Assembly: GCA_021234155.1 (NCBI GenBank)
Contig: JAJEKV010000028.1
Coordinates: forward strand, 3,682,567-3,746,566
DNA length: 64,000 nucleotides
Origin: Isoetes taiwanensis
Taxonomy: Eukaryota > Streptophyta > Lycopodiopsida > Isoetales > Isoetaceae
Reading direction: 5' to 3'
In this document: one piece after another, positions 11,801-23,887 of the stretch
How positions within the stretch are numbered: position 1 is the stretch's first letter
How the letters are laid out: each line of letters begins with the position of its first letter
Made by a program: the position numbers and the translations under genes
The notes under the pieces: generated by a model
What the model saw: the letters and a program-made list of their open reading frames with translations, nothing else
Told to the model about the DNA's origin: nothing
The model's database searches: none

Positions 11801-13014
11801 TGCTAATTTGCAGATTGTGCAGCCACTAAGAAATATACCTTGATTGATTAAGCGTTTACTTAATCCCAAATATGGCCTCCAATTTCATCATGGCGGATCC
11901 TTTTTCTCTCTAGTCAAATCTGCATCAAAATTTAAATGTTGGAAGCATATTTAGGTACGCATAATAAAGACACATGCTATCCGACGCCATCAAGACATTT
12001 AGGTAATGCATAGTTTCTTGAACTCCAACTATGGACCCATCATTTTCTCTGAGATCTACATAATGTATAATGCTAACCAACAAAAACCAATTGCTAACCA
12101 GGGATCTTGTGGCGATAAATTTCCTTTTTTAATGTATATAAGCGAGAAAAAAAATTTACTTAACTACAAACCTAGCCCTATATGCGGTGTTCTATTAAGA
12201 ACCAATGAAATTTATCAAGCGACCATTATTAACAGAGAATGGAAGCAAATATGTGGAGTACCTCACTGCGCCCTAGAAAACTTCGGATGTGGCATGTACG
12301 TGCGAAATATTGGACCTACTACTTTTCTGATATAAAACATATGACAGAGCAAAAGATTAGGTCGAGTTGCAATTGAGCATTTCAAAAGAACAAGTGATAT
12401 TTCTTTACGTATACCTTTTGCTAGGAAAAACAAGAAGAACCATGAGCATGAGAGGAAAAAAATTGAGCACAAGCTAGCTATTTGTGCATTCTTACTTATG
12501 TTCATAACAACACTTATAATGTTAATTAAAATGAGTCATTTCAATTTAGGTGGATGCATTTTTTATTGTGTAATACGTTCTATGACCGCCTCATTTCCAA
12601 ATTAACATTGAGCGAGACCACCTAATTTCCAAATTAACATTTGGCGGACTCATTTCCAAAACTGAAATGCATAAGCATGAAAATAATACCTTCTTTTCAT
12701 CATATAACTCTTCAATGCATTAAATCTCTGAGAAGAACGAAATTTCAACCTTGTTTTGGTTTACTGGTCTGCCGAATGCGATCCAGTTTGCAATTCGAAA
12801 TGCCACCACCCCCTTGAATGAAATGATTTAAATTCATGCCATATGCTCGCATAAATTTCAAGCAAATGGCGTCCTTTATCTCGGCTAGATTGCAAGCATC
12901 TGGCTCGATAGCAACAGCAAGAAAGCTCTCCATAGTCATCGAAAATGTGGGAAAAACTTTCCCCGAAAATGTTGGGAGGGAATCAGGTGAATAATTAGTG
13001 CTAACGTAATTCAA
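8838..13014 (-). pseudogene. Accessory gene of element 1: coiled coil, RING-H2 finger and FCP1-like HAD domain
   Basis: Exon-like blocks in minus-strand order: 13014-12745 (contains MTMESFLAVAIEPDACNLAE); 11350-10985 (MTKRSAKSF, later KFYAKAFALQISGSQINW); about 10988-10690 (charged, helical, likely coiled coil); about 10620-10475, a RING-H2 finger (CSYC...CLHAFHPLC...CPxC, with TAA at 10480-10482 between the last two Cys); 10301-10024; 9925-9716; and 9278-8838, an FCP1/HAD-like C-terminal part (SWRPGAITFLNF, EVVIWSTF, VFLKDLSKVWKKY, TLLIDP). RING-H2 domains normally recruit E2 enzymes for ubiquitin transfer; FCP1-like domains dephosphorylate proteins. I did not find HAD motif I. The block KFYAKAFAL-INW aligns with LYFARAYAL-IDW in element 2. 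One gene or two is uncertain. Confidence 0.6.
10475..10610 (-). other. RING-H2 zinc-finger segment
   Basis: Spacing C-x2-C, then C-x-H-x2-H-x2-C (CLHAFHPLC), then C-P-x-C matches the C3H2C3 RING pattern exactly. The only break is a TAA codon (10480-10482) at the variable x of the last CPxC; the frame is open on both sides. This suggests recent loss or a sequence error. Confidence 0.75.
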
Positions 13015-13075
13015 AATTATTCGAGAATTAAGGAAACGGTTAGGGCTATTTTTTAGTCCTAATTTGTTTTTATTT

Positions 13076-13100
13076 GAGCCACCCTAATGTGCTTGGACCC
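13076..13100 (-). repeat. Right terminal inverted repeat of element 1
   Basis: The reverse complement starts GGGTCCAAGCACATTAGGGT. It is followed by the ATAT target duplication. Confidence 0.9.
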
Positions 13101-14693
13101 ATATTATATTGCCACGTCACCCGTACATGTCACGGATGACATGTACTTGCGAGACGTATAGGGTTGCACCTAGGGGGCAAGGGTTGCACCTAGGGGGCAA
13201 CATTGAATGTTGTGCATGTTAAATAAACATACACAATTAATAACCCCATGGACCCCATTGCCAAATGGCTAAATCCCATTTGGCCAATATCTAACCTAAC
13301 CCTAAGGGTTTCTATAAAAGGGCTTTCCCCTTAAACCCTAAACCTTTCTTCTCTTTGCATTTTAGGGTTTTTCCTAGAGCTCCTTTCCTCTCTCGAGTTC
13401 AGGGTTCTCTTGAGCCATTTCGCCAAGTATGGACTTCAATCCGCATTCTTGAAGCTCCGGAAAGCGGATTTGCACAACAGATTATCGATTAGCGCCTATC
13501 TTCAAAGAAGATCGGGAGCATGGACGCCTTCCGGGTCGTCGAGCGGGTCAAGGAGCAGGTATCTAGTTGTTACATTGTGTGCAAAGCCGCCTTTGGGCAA
13601 GGCAATAGGCTGGTTTAGTATGTTAGATCAACTCTAGAGGCCTTATAGATCCCGTAGATCATAAGCCCTAACTAAGGAACCTAACTCGTTGTTTAGGTAG
13701 ATAGATTAGATGATATTCTCTATTTCAGTTACGGATGTTGTATGTATTTCACTCTGTGATCTCCATGTATTGGGAAGGGGGTAGAGACCTAAAGTCGTGT
13801 AGCGGATGATCCTAGGTAGCACCACTAGTTCCCAATTATATGCCCCCGTGCGGGGAGCCCGCCTGGTTGTGGGTGAAGGGGCTAGGCCGGGTTGATAAGG
13901 AGGAACTTGTCTCATCACGGACCGACCCCTCCGGTAGTAAGGCCTATCGGGGTCTCGTGGGCTAGGCTTAATGGCTTGTCACTGCTGCGTGTGGGCAAGG
14001 CATGAGCTCGACACTGTGGGGTGGTGAATATGACCTTCCAAAGTGAGTTCAAGTCGAATAAGGGCAAAGGGCCCTCTAGCCACTTTGTGATGAGCATGGA
14101 TGCCTCTGGAGGGGAGGCAACTCTCTTCCTGCCTCATCGGGGCTGGGAGATGCAACCCAAGAGTAGTAGCCCCTCGGCTATTCACCCCTAAGCTCTACGG
14201 TCAAGTCCCAACACTTTTCAGCCTACTCTGCAAAGTGTGCACGGGAGGGGCGGATGGAGTGGACTACCCTAAGCCATGTTCTATGCCAGCCAAATCCATT
14301 GCCATGAATTCTGTCTGCAATGAACTCTGGAGACCCTAGCCGTCAGTCATCCCCCTGGAGTCTGAGCCCTGGGTAGGATCTCCCCTCTTGTTATTTATGT
14401 TATGTGATGATGTTATTTCTATGGTATTGCTATCTCTGTGATGTTGTATTGTATTCACCTCTCGAGGTACTTGTATTTGTTTACTGTTAGTTGTGCTCAC
14501 GTTTGTTTATTCACGCTTCCGCAGATAGGTCGACCCGATGGAAGACGGGTGAATGACACATCCATTCTTCCCTTTGCCGGCTCATCCCGGATGGGAGTGG
14601 AGTCGTGGATGGCCCCCGCCGCTTAGCTGCCAGGGGAATGCTCCTCCTTCAATAATGATGTGGGCATCATATAAGGAGTAGGGGACGTCACAG

Positions 14694-14705
14694 TGGTATC
14701 AGAGC
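14694..14705 (+). other. Primer-binding site of retrotransposon B
   Basis: TGGTATCAGAGC sits one base after the 5' LTR end (GACGTCACA). It is complementary to the 3' end of initiator methionine tRNA, the commonest plant LTR-retrotransposon primer. Confidence 0.93.
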
Positions 14706-14879
14706 ATGATCTTGGTAGACCAGGATCGAGCACTGACCATTTTCCTTAGGACTAACAGTAGACTTCGAGTCTTGGGAACAACCTCCCAAGCAAGAACCTC
14801 GAAATTGGGAAAAAATTTCCCAATTGTAGTGCAAAGAATAGGTTAATGCTAAGAGTAGTGATAAGTTTTAGCAAAAACC

Positions 14880-16270
14880 CAACCTAAAATGGCCAAAAAG
14901 AGGTGACCCCTCACAGAGTGCGCCCAGACCAATTTGGTTTGCAAACCGATTCGACCACGGGCGACCTTTGGTGAGTGGTAGACCCATGTTGACCTAGTTA
15001 GATGTATAATTTAGCTAAACTAATGGTGCGCTTCACTTATCTCCTTGATTCTAGCTAGTTTTGCATATTATAACACTAAGAAACCCCTTGTAAATTGAAA
15101 ATTGGACCCCAAAAAGAGGTGACCCCTCACAGAGTGCGCCCAGACCAATGTGGTTTGCAAACCAATTCGACCCTGGCGCACTGTGTGAGTGGTCAAAACT
15201 TTGAACCTTCGTAACTTGAGTTATACAGCTCCAAATCACCTAAAATTTGTTGCGTTAGGACCATTAAAGAGTCTAGAATCCATTTATGACCTCAAATTAG
15301 GTTAAAAATATTATAATCCTCCTCAAAATGACCAAAATAGGTCAAACCCTAAATTCTGTCTCCCAAACTACAGTTTATTTAGAAATAGAAGCAATAGCTT
15401 TTAAGGTACAAGGCTAGAGCCACAGAAGGGCAAGGAGCACGACGTTTGAAGACATTGAAGACCCAGGCGACCCAAGAGAGGAAGCACTATGGCAAACACC
15501 TCTACAAACGAAGCAAGCAGTACAGGGCACAACCGACCTATCAACAATCTTCATCGAATGGAAGACATACGTTAATCATCTGCATGAAGAACCTTCTTGA
15601 CTATCAAGAACTCGGGTGCAACATCCACGAGCTCTCAGCAGAAAGAAGATTGCTAGTTTATTGTAAATATAAATTTATGTTTTGATCATGTTAATGTGTT
15701 AAATCAGGTGTAAGTAGAATGTGTTACTAAGTTCTGCAGTTGGAATTAACAAAGTTGGAGCAAAACTTCGGTGTTTTGGCCCCACCCCTCACAGAGTGCC
15801 CGTGCCACTTAGGATTATATTCCTAACTCGCCTCTTCTTTTTGTGTGAGTGGTCGAAAGCACTCGATCTATGCCAAAACTTGTCCAAATGCGTAAAAGTA
15901 AGCACACCATTCGACTCACTCACCATAATTAGTAGGATTTGAACCCTAGTTTGTAGAAATTGCCCAACCCTAACTCACATGGAGCCCCACCCCTCGCAGA
16001 GTGCCTGCACCAATTGGTTTTGCAAACCGATTCGACCACTGGCCTTGTGGTGAGTGGTCGACCCCAAATCTGGGCCAAAACTTATCCAAATGAAGCAAGT
16101 AAGGGCTCAATCCGACCTATCTCGACGAGATATGCAGGATTTCACCCTTAGTTTGCATGTTTGGCATCATCCTCGACCCAAACAGGGCCCCACCCCTCAC
16201 GAGTGTGCCCGTGCCACTTAGGATCATATTCCTAAACGCCTCCAAGACCGCGGTGAGTGGTCACACCAAA
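14880..16270 (+). repeat. Leader repeats of retrotransposon B
   Basis: Five diverged copies of a roughly 70-bp motif (CCCCTCACAGAGTGCGCCC, then TTTGCAAACCRATTCGACC, then GTGAGTGGTC) start near 14900, 15118, 15784, 15990 and 16192. They are non-coding, downstream of the primer-binding site. Short inverted stretches such as CCCCTCAC and GTGAGTGG could form hairpins. Confidence 0.75.
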
Positions 16271-19200
16271 ATTGCCCCAATTTGTCCACACTTTCCCCAA
16301 ATTAGATAGAATTTGTTGCAATAGGATCCTTAGAATGTACTCTTTAGCTTGATTAGCTTGTCTTGTGCTTAGCAATACCTTAGAATCCTAAATTTTCCTT
16401 TATCCAATTTTTTTTCTAAAATTAGGATTTTTGCCTATAAGTAGACCACAACCCTCATTTGCATCCTACACCTTTTGCTCCTCGCCCAAGCCGATTTTTC
16501 AGCTCCCAGAGTGAGCTCCTTCATCTGCTTGATATCCCCAGCAGCTCTAGCATCATGGCAACCATCAATGCTATTCCCTATTTTACCAGGACATTATGGC
16601 TGAGTTCCATGCAAAGATAGGTCCTTCTCTAGTAGAACTTCCCCCTTGCATAGGATACTTTAGGACAGCCTTAAGATAGACAAATACCTAGAAAATACGG
16701 CCCCGCTTGTCCTAGTAGTCAGAGCAATTTTTCTATTCCATAGAGCCCAAACCGTGATAGGAGAGCCATCCGCCCAACCCCTAGAGCTCGAGCCTATGGC
16801 CATGGCGCAGTGAAGAAGAGCGGCTTCTCGAAAGTCTGAGGAGGCAAAGCGGGAGGAAGATGAAGGACGGGGAGTGGACGGAGAGGACATCGATGACGTC
16901 GACCCGCACAAGAAAGGCGCAAAGCGGAGCAGAACTTCAAAGCTTTGAAGAGGGGCTGGGAACCACACGGAACAACTCCACCACTTGGGCTAGGCATCAC
17001 AAGCTTAACCCCCTAATCATCCAAGGAACCGTGCTGAGCACGCGACATCAAGAACCCCTCCTCCCCTTCATCGACCCGGAAATGCGAATTTCACATCGGC
17101 ATAAGGGAGGCTCGACGCGATACCGCGGACATCGACGGACATAGAAGCCTACACCGCATCGGCGGATGATGGCACAACGGGGAGTTACCCACGAGGAGTT
17201 CATAGCGATCCACGACCTTTGGATGGAAATCGAGGGAAAACAACGAGTGCGCCTCCTACCCGGCACCTCGGCAATGCACACCGGTCGAGCGGGATAGAGG
17301 CAATATCAACGTAACATCTCCTAAGTTCATGTTCTGGCGACCACGGGGAGATGATAGCATTACCGTGGACGAATAACCCGAAGACTTAGGGCTGCAATCG
17401 AACCAGAGGAGGCGGGGAGGCGAGAGCACCCACAAATGACGAAGGAGCCGACCTAGCCAACAACCACGGACCACTCAAACGCAACTCAAAAGAGTGATGG
17501 CATGTGCAATGGAGATGACAACAATTCCAGGCATAGGGGAAGCATCTCACAACGAAGATTCAAAGACATGCAACAATGCCCGACTGCAACAACCAAGTGA
17601 TCGTACTCAAGCGATCAATGCTACGCATCTCCAAACGACACTCCACATGACAGGTAAACACATTAAGGAGGAGCATTTTCAACTCAAGTGTTCACATCGA
17701 GCAACGTTCTCCGCGACTTGGGATAACGACCTCAAATCACACACGAAAATCAACTCCTGCCAACAATTAGAAGACAAGAAGCCCAACTTATCTCCGACAC
17801 GAGGGACCTCAACGCCCAAGATAGAAGCATTCGACACCTTAACGACAAAGACAGCAACCAAAGCACCTTCGACAAAAAGAGAGTTCAAGACATTAGCCGG
17901 GCTATTCAAGGACACGAGCAGGTCTAGGGCAGAAAGTACTTCAACTCAAGGGTCAATCTACGCAGATATAAGAGTACATCATCCCCACAAACAAACCAAT
18001 CATGGAGAAGAGTCATGAGGCTTTACTCGCCGGGAAGATGCACATGTATTGAAAGACAATGGCCATAAACCGTAAGACGAAGGAGTGCTAGTACTTCCAC
18101 GAGCTCCTTAGATGCAACATGAGGTCCAAAACCGTGGAGCGCGTGATCAAGTGCAACTAGAAGGCAAAGATAGCAACGAAGATCGTGATAACGCTAAGCC
18201 ATCACATTGAGAAGATCAAACAGTGCGATGAGAAGCTCGATGGAGAAGCTTAATAGGAGAACCGAGCCAAAGAATCGCGACGAATCAGCTAGAACCTCAC
18301 AAAGCTACGACAACTTCGCATGCAACCGTGGAACCCAAGGATCGACAATTCCAAAGGCAACCGATGAAGAGAACAACTCCTTAATTACGAAGTCTAGCCA
18401 AAGGGATTGTGCACAACTTCAAGAGGCCTCCAAAGATCTTCGACATTGTGAAGGGGAAGCAATTATTGCCCAAGAACAACATTAAGAAGTAGACCTAACC
18501 CAGAAGCATCAACGACCATCACATCCTTAGTTAGCATGTGAAGCGTATAAGTTGTGCCGCCATTCTAAGCATTATTGGAGAGCTCAAAAATATCAAAGAG
18601 TCTACCAATCGATCACGAGCCGACATATAAATAGGAGGATATAGATCTTCAACACCAGCGCACTAGGAGGAACATCGACAACAACGCCATGGAGTACGTA
18701 ATGCACCTCGAGGGGAGACACCAAGGGAGCCTAATAGCTTTAATAGTATTTGTAATCATAATAGTGTAAGCTATATGACTTGCATGCATATTTCCCTTTG
18801 TTATTTCCTCTCTCTCTCAGTATAACAGATCAAAGAAAAGAGATGCCGGACAATTGGAAAGCGTGAAGCGAGCAACATCCTCAACACTTGTCTGTCAACA
18901 CGCTACAGGACTCGAAGGATGGAGTTGGCACAATAAGATCGGATCTAGAGGCATCTTTTAGCCGCCAAGATGTTTCTCAACGAAACCACCTTCAGGCTTT
19001 TGGGAAGTAACATAGAAGATTTCAAGTGGTCAACTACGCCATCAAAACCACCAATAATGGGAAGCCTCTACATCGAGGAAAGTTGACCTCTACATCGAGG
19101 AGGAGCCCCTGAGTCTCGAAAGCAACTTCGAAGAACGTTACCTTCAAGAAGGCAAATGAGTGGATGAGTCTGCGAGCAAGATTGAGGCTTATGGATGACG

Positions 19201-20735
19201 ACATCCATAATGGGAGTGGAAGGCATTTCTAGATTTTCTCATGAAGGGATTGCCCCAAGTTGAGCTAAGCGTCAACGATTGGGAAGGAAATGCATAGGAG
19301 TAACTAAAATTATACATGATTGTTAACAGACATCCAACATATTGAAACCACTTCGAGAGACCCGATCACCTCGCTAAGAAGGAATCATTACTAGGATAAT
19401 TGTTGACCATGTATAAAGCTAGTACCTCCAAGGAATAATCCAATCGAATGAAAAGAAGTAATCTAACAAGTCCGGCCAACTTGTTATGATGACATCAATT
19501 CAATTGATAGGAATATTCCAAGAGAGTAAATAACTAAGAAAAGGGGGATATTTAGAATATAAAATTAAATAGCACATGAAAGGCACATCGAGAAATAAGA
19601 AACATATTAATCACATAGTCTCTTGAGGCAAAAAGAATTGTCATGATAATAAAACCTTGCAATTTAGAATTGTTCTAAATAATTCAATAACTCATCGCTT
19701 AGGGATAGATATGTTAAACATGATGGCTGCATCCATCATAGATGATTAAATATGTTAGCTAAGGCTAGTAAATTAATGTGTTAGGTAAGAAGCATATAAC
19801 CTCTTAAGGTAAATAGAATAGCTAAGATGTTATGACAACATCAATTAAGGGGATAGGATACATTGAGGTGTAGGACCACTTTCTTATGAAGAAAGTAGGG
19901 GGGGCTCAATCTTAGGACTGAACCTACCTACATCTTAGGGGTTGAATCGCCATCCAATTAGTCGACCCTTAGAGTAGAGTTCCTTCGGCAAGTAGCCAAA
20001 GCATATGGAGCATAAGATGGATAGATGCTTAATGTCTATGTGTCATTCAGCATGCAAGACTGGCGCGATAGCCAACTGCACCAAAGCGGGGGAGCGAATC
20101 AATGGAAGCAATGCAACGGCCAAGTCGTCTCCAAATTAGTCGACACCGGCTCAATGGGGAGATGTATTCTAGCCTTAGCGGGTGCGACAACTAAGGTGGG
20201 GAGAGGCTTTGCATAAATTTCTTACGCCATGATCTATTGTTTGCATTCGCATCTAGGAATGAGCTAGTGGCCTAGCTCTTAATTAAATTATTCAGGGTTG
20301 TGAACCCCGTATAACTACATAAATTATATAATCTTAAGTATACGATTATGCAGGGCATTGATAGCACTCCGTGAGGGCATGTATCATAAGCTTTAATGTC
20401 TTGTTGATAAATGATATGTTTATAATAACGTAAGGTAATTAATATAATTACATGCATTAAGGGAAGTCCAACAGGATCATGCAGGGGTCCAAGACTGTAA
20501 TGTTTATTTAAGATGTTAATGGATGCTAGCCGACATGCAACAGTTGGTGGAGGAAGTACGAAGATATCCTCTAGCAGCAAGAGGCCGACAGAAGAGCATA
20601 CCGACAAGCCCTGCATCGGCGGTTAGGCTGAAGCTCTGCATCGGCGATTACAGCATCAGCTGAAGCTCTGCATCAACAATTGCAAGAAGCTTGCTCCAAG
20701 GTGGGCTGGACAATTCAGGATAACCAGAAGAGTAG
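16271..20735 (+). other. Interior of retrotransposon B, no recognisable domain
   Basis: CTATAAGTAGACC near 16435 and ATGGCAACC at 16554 could be the remains of a leader and gag start, but the frame breaks quickly. A 174-residue open frame at 17494-18018 is hydrophilic and charged, without any domain I recognise; another short one lies at 18207-18485. From 18500 to 20735 the sequence is AT-rich and shows stops in all frames. It may be a decayed gag-pol, but I cannot support that. Confidence 0.4.
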
Positions 20736-20736
20736 G

Positions 20737-21046
20737 TAACCAATCCTATAAGTTGGACCTGCCAGCACACTTAAAGATCCATAGTGTTTTCCAGGTAAGT
20801 CTCCTAAAGAAACACATTCCTAATCCAGAGGAAGTATTGGAGAGACCAAAGTTACTGGAAACAATGGACGATCACCTTGAGATTGTTCCAGAGGTTCTTC
20901 TTATCAGATCCTATAAGAAGACAAGAAAATCTCAATCCTCCAATACCCAGTGAAAGAGACACTTACAAGTGGAAGACGCTACGTGGGCACTACAAATAGA
21001 TCTTGAGAAGCAGTACCCGCAACTCATGGAGCAATGCAAAGGTCGG
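20737..21046 (+). pseudogene. Ty3/gypsy integrase C-terminal remnant
   Basis: LDLPAHLKIHSVFQVSLLKK is the typical gypsy sequence after the integrase core (ELP..LKIHPVFHVSLLK). After a TGA at 20951-20953 the same frame goes on as LQVEDATWALQIDLEKQYPQ, like the end of a chromodomain (EATWE...L...FP). Reverse transcriptase and the integrase core are missing upstream. It sits directly before a copia-type fragment, which is odd inside one element. Confidence 0.75.
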
Positions 21047-21727
21047 CTCGTCACCGAAGTAATCGACATTGACACCCAAGAAATCGGCTCAGGCATGTCG
21101 ATTTGGGTTTAGATTAAATTTCATGTGTAGCTAAGATTAATCTATGCATGCAACCTATGCTAGGTATGGGTTGCATGCGTTGTTACCGATGATGAGACCA
21201 ATACGGTGATCTCTAGGACGTGGTGTAATGTCATTGTAGGCATGACCGTGGTTTTGCTTGCACGAGTTGGGAGGTAGATTAGAAGGTCTACTTCTGTCCC
21301 ACAGAAGTACACGACCTCGAGAGATAAGAGGTCATTCAGGAATGCATGATAGGAAAAGCACCTCTAGTCAATGCCTACGGGGAGGGCCCTTCACGCCCCA
21401 TATACGGGAAGGACCCTATCTCCCACGTTGGCCAACTACAGGTGTAGGCATGAGTGGCATATAGGCATGATAGGGCGCTGTCTCCACGGCCATGATGGAA
21501 GAAACATAATCTTCCTATGCCGGGAGATATGCCTTGCATCCATATAATTGTATTTAATGGGTGGTTCCCTAACAACCAATATCTATAATAATTAAATGTA
21601 TGCTAGCGTAGTGTGGACCTGCAGGCCAATAGGGGAGTCTACGGGAGGAAGGTCACACTGCAAAGACTTGCAACACATAATTTTATCACGATGTGTTGTA
21701 AGGAAACGATGTGGAACCTTAAGTAGA

Positions 21728-23639
21728 AGAAGAAGAAGAAGAGATTTTAACGTCACGCCACAAGGCAGCTTGGCAAATCTCCAATATGATTCATCAAGTA
21801 CTGTTAGAGCTCATGTTGATCGCTTCAAAGAAATAATTGAACAATTAGCTGCTGCCGGAGCGCCTATATCCAAAGATGAATTGGTGATGCAGCTATTGGA
21901 AACTTTTCCATCCTCTGAATTCGGGGTCATCATTTCTATATTGATGAATAAAAAGCATGTTACTTTTGAAGACGCGTGTGAATCCTTAGAAGACCATGTG
22001 CGCCGAGTTATTGCACCCCCTGACGTCAAAGACACTGTAATGGTTGCAGATACAAGGAAAAGAAACCCACCTTCTGAGTCTTCTGAACAAACAAAAAAAA
22101 AAGATTTCGGTCTTTTGGTCGTGGTTATGATGGATCCTTTGGTCGTAGTTATGGCCGAAGTTATGGTCGAGGTTATGATGGAGGATATGACCATGGGCGT
22201 GGGGGTTATGGTCGTAGTAGTGTGTATGGTCGCAGCGGATTATAATGGTCGCCATGATTATAACACTTTTTGTCGTAGTGGATATGGATGTGGTCGTGGT
22301 CACGTGGATATCAATCTAGATATCAATCTATTGTGTGTGAATATTGTGGTCGGATGGCCATGGCATTGCAAGATGCTTTGATAGAAAAGAGGATGAGAAA
22401 CGAGATATGGAAGCTAATTGTGTTAATACCTCACATGATAGTGAACGAAAGATGGTGTGGAAAGAACAATTGGACATCCCGTACAAGCTAGTACAAATGT
22501 TTTAGGAGTACCGACAACATGATGATAGATTCAGTGTGCATCCCGCTCCCAAATAATAATGATGGTATTGTGTGTTAAGCAATGGTGTTGAGCTTTGTTA
22601 TGGTGTTGGGCATGTGTGTATACAAAGATGTTCCTTATTCATGTGTTATTGTGTGTTGCACCATGGTGTCAACTTCTACATATAGTGTTGGAATTTATTT
22701 CTTATATATATTGTTGAGCATTGATATTGTGTGTGGTATTGAAATATTAAGTTCCTAACTTATAGTATTATCTTGAGTTTATATGGTGTTGTCTAGCTAT
22801 TATGTTTACAGCTTTGTGCAATTTTCATCTAGGTGCAACGCAACATATGGTATATGAGAAATCCTTGCTCAGAAATTACCATCCCTTGCGCTGCTTTTAA
22901 AATATGTTTATATGGGAGATGACAAATTCCAACAAATTCTTGGTATTGGTGATCTACCATTACGAGCTCATTCAGAATTCATTCTTTATGTGGTGTTTTA
23001 CATGTTCTTGCTTTACATCGTCATTTACTTTCTGTTTCTCGATTAACTGATGTTGGTATTCATCTTTACTTTGATGAGTTATTTTGCTACCTTTTGAAAG
23101 ATGGCTTAATACTTGGTACTGGCATGCGCCATCACAATTTATATGAGTACCGAATTACAGATGGTCTAATCTATGCTCTTACTGCACGACATCCTGATGG
23201 AGATTTATGGCATGGACGCTTTTGTCATGCCTCTTTTTCAGTCTTGTTGGACATGAAGCGACATGGTGTCGTTAATGGCTTCTCGATGGATTCTGGGGCA
23301 CTCTTGGCACCATGTGAGGCTTGTGTACTTGGTAAGCCTTGTCGGCGTTCTTTTAATCATGTTGGACCTCGTGCATCTTCTATTTTGGAGTTGGTCCATA
23401 TGGACCTTTGTGGACCATTGCCACGGTCACTTGGTGGTGCCATATATTTTCTTTTAATCATTGATGATTACTCACGTTATTCTTTCATCTTTTCTCTCAA
23501 GAAGAAATCTGATGTTTTTTCAACGTTCTGTAAGTGGAAGGCAATGGTGGAATTGCAGATGGATGTGCCCTTAAAAAGCATTCGCAGTGACAATGGTGGT
23601 GAATTTAAGAATCATGTATTTATTTTGGAACTATGTTAA
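21728..23639 (+). pseudogene. Ty1/copia gag-protease-integrase remnant
   Basis: Gag: VDRFKEIIEQLAAAG...SKDELVMQLLETFPSSEF (about 21810-21925), then a Gly-Arg-Tyr-rich stretch in a shifted frame (about 22112-22210) and a broken zinc knuckle (CEYCGR near 22338). Protease: LGATQHMVYEKSLL (about 22830-22870), with the active-site Asp of DSGAT lost, then YMGDDKFQQILGIGDL. GAG-pre-integrase: LWHGRFCHASFSVLLDMKRHG and CEACVLGKPCRRSF. Integrase: HMDLCGPLPRSLGG, LLIIDDYSRYSFIF and IRSDNGGEFKN. The frame is broken between blocks. The integrase ends at 23639, and reverse transcriptase/RNase H are absent. 23640-23874 shows nothing further. Confidence 0.9.
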
Positions 23640-23874
23640 TAATAATAATGGTGTAAGCTATAAAATTTTGTGAATAATAATAGATGATAAAGTAAGAGGG
23701 TGAAAGACTCCCTTACCATAGTATGATATTAAACAAGGATGTGTTATAGAAATTAAAACTTAAATATTACCTTGGGGTAATTTTGCTATACATCCTATGT
23801 GTATTAAATGTGATTGCAGGATATGCAGGTTTCCAAGGTGGGGAGACGCGTGATGCTGAGGACAGCATCAAGTC

Positions 23875-23887
23875 AAGGAGGGGAGAA
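23875..23887 (+). other. Polypurine tract of retrotransposon B
   Basis: AAGGAGGGGAGAA lies immediately before the 3' LTR start TGTGACG. This is the expected plus-strand primer position. Confidence 0.9.

Larger units (their letters stand above)
2017..13100 (+). mobile_element. DNA transposon element 1 (11.1 kb, DDD-type transposase plus accessory gene)
   Basis: Inserted in the 5' LTR of B with ATAT on both sides (2013-2016, 13101-13104); the uninterrupted 3' LTR shows the empty site. The ends are inverted repeats starting GGGTCCAAGCACA. Gene order: transposase (plus, 2656-5693), small conserved ORF (minus, 6852-7115), long multi-exon accessory gene (minus, 8838-13014), the last pointing toward the transposase. 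Element 2 at 49641-61907 has the same architecture and related termini. The 4-bp duplication and the three acidic sites recall the Sola superfamily, but I could not test this. All genes carry stops or frameshifts. Confidence 0.92.
1977..14692 (+). repeat. 5' LTR of retrotransposon B, split by element 1
   Basis: The LTR parts are 1977-2016 and 13105-14692. They align with 23888-25504. The sequence TATA...CCTATAAAAGGG near 13310-13325 (TTTCTATAAAAGGGC) looks like the promoter TATA box of the LTR, and the same motif sits at about 24135-24150 in the 3' LTR. Open frames in this region (for example 13410-13637 and 14100-14339) recur in the other LTR and are not genes. Confidence 0.9.

Noticed and set aside
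13410-14626. Genes in the 5' LTR of B
   Set aside because: The same frames, with indels, appear in the 3' LTR; this is LTR sequence.
17494-18018. Gag protein of retrotransposon B
   Set aside because: Hydrophilic open frame but no gag motif, zinc knuckle or similarity I can point to.
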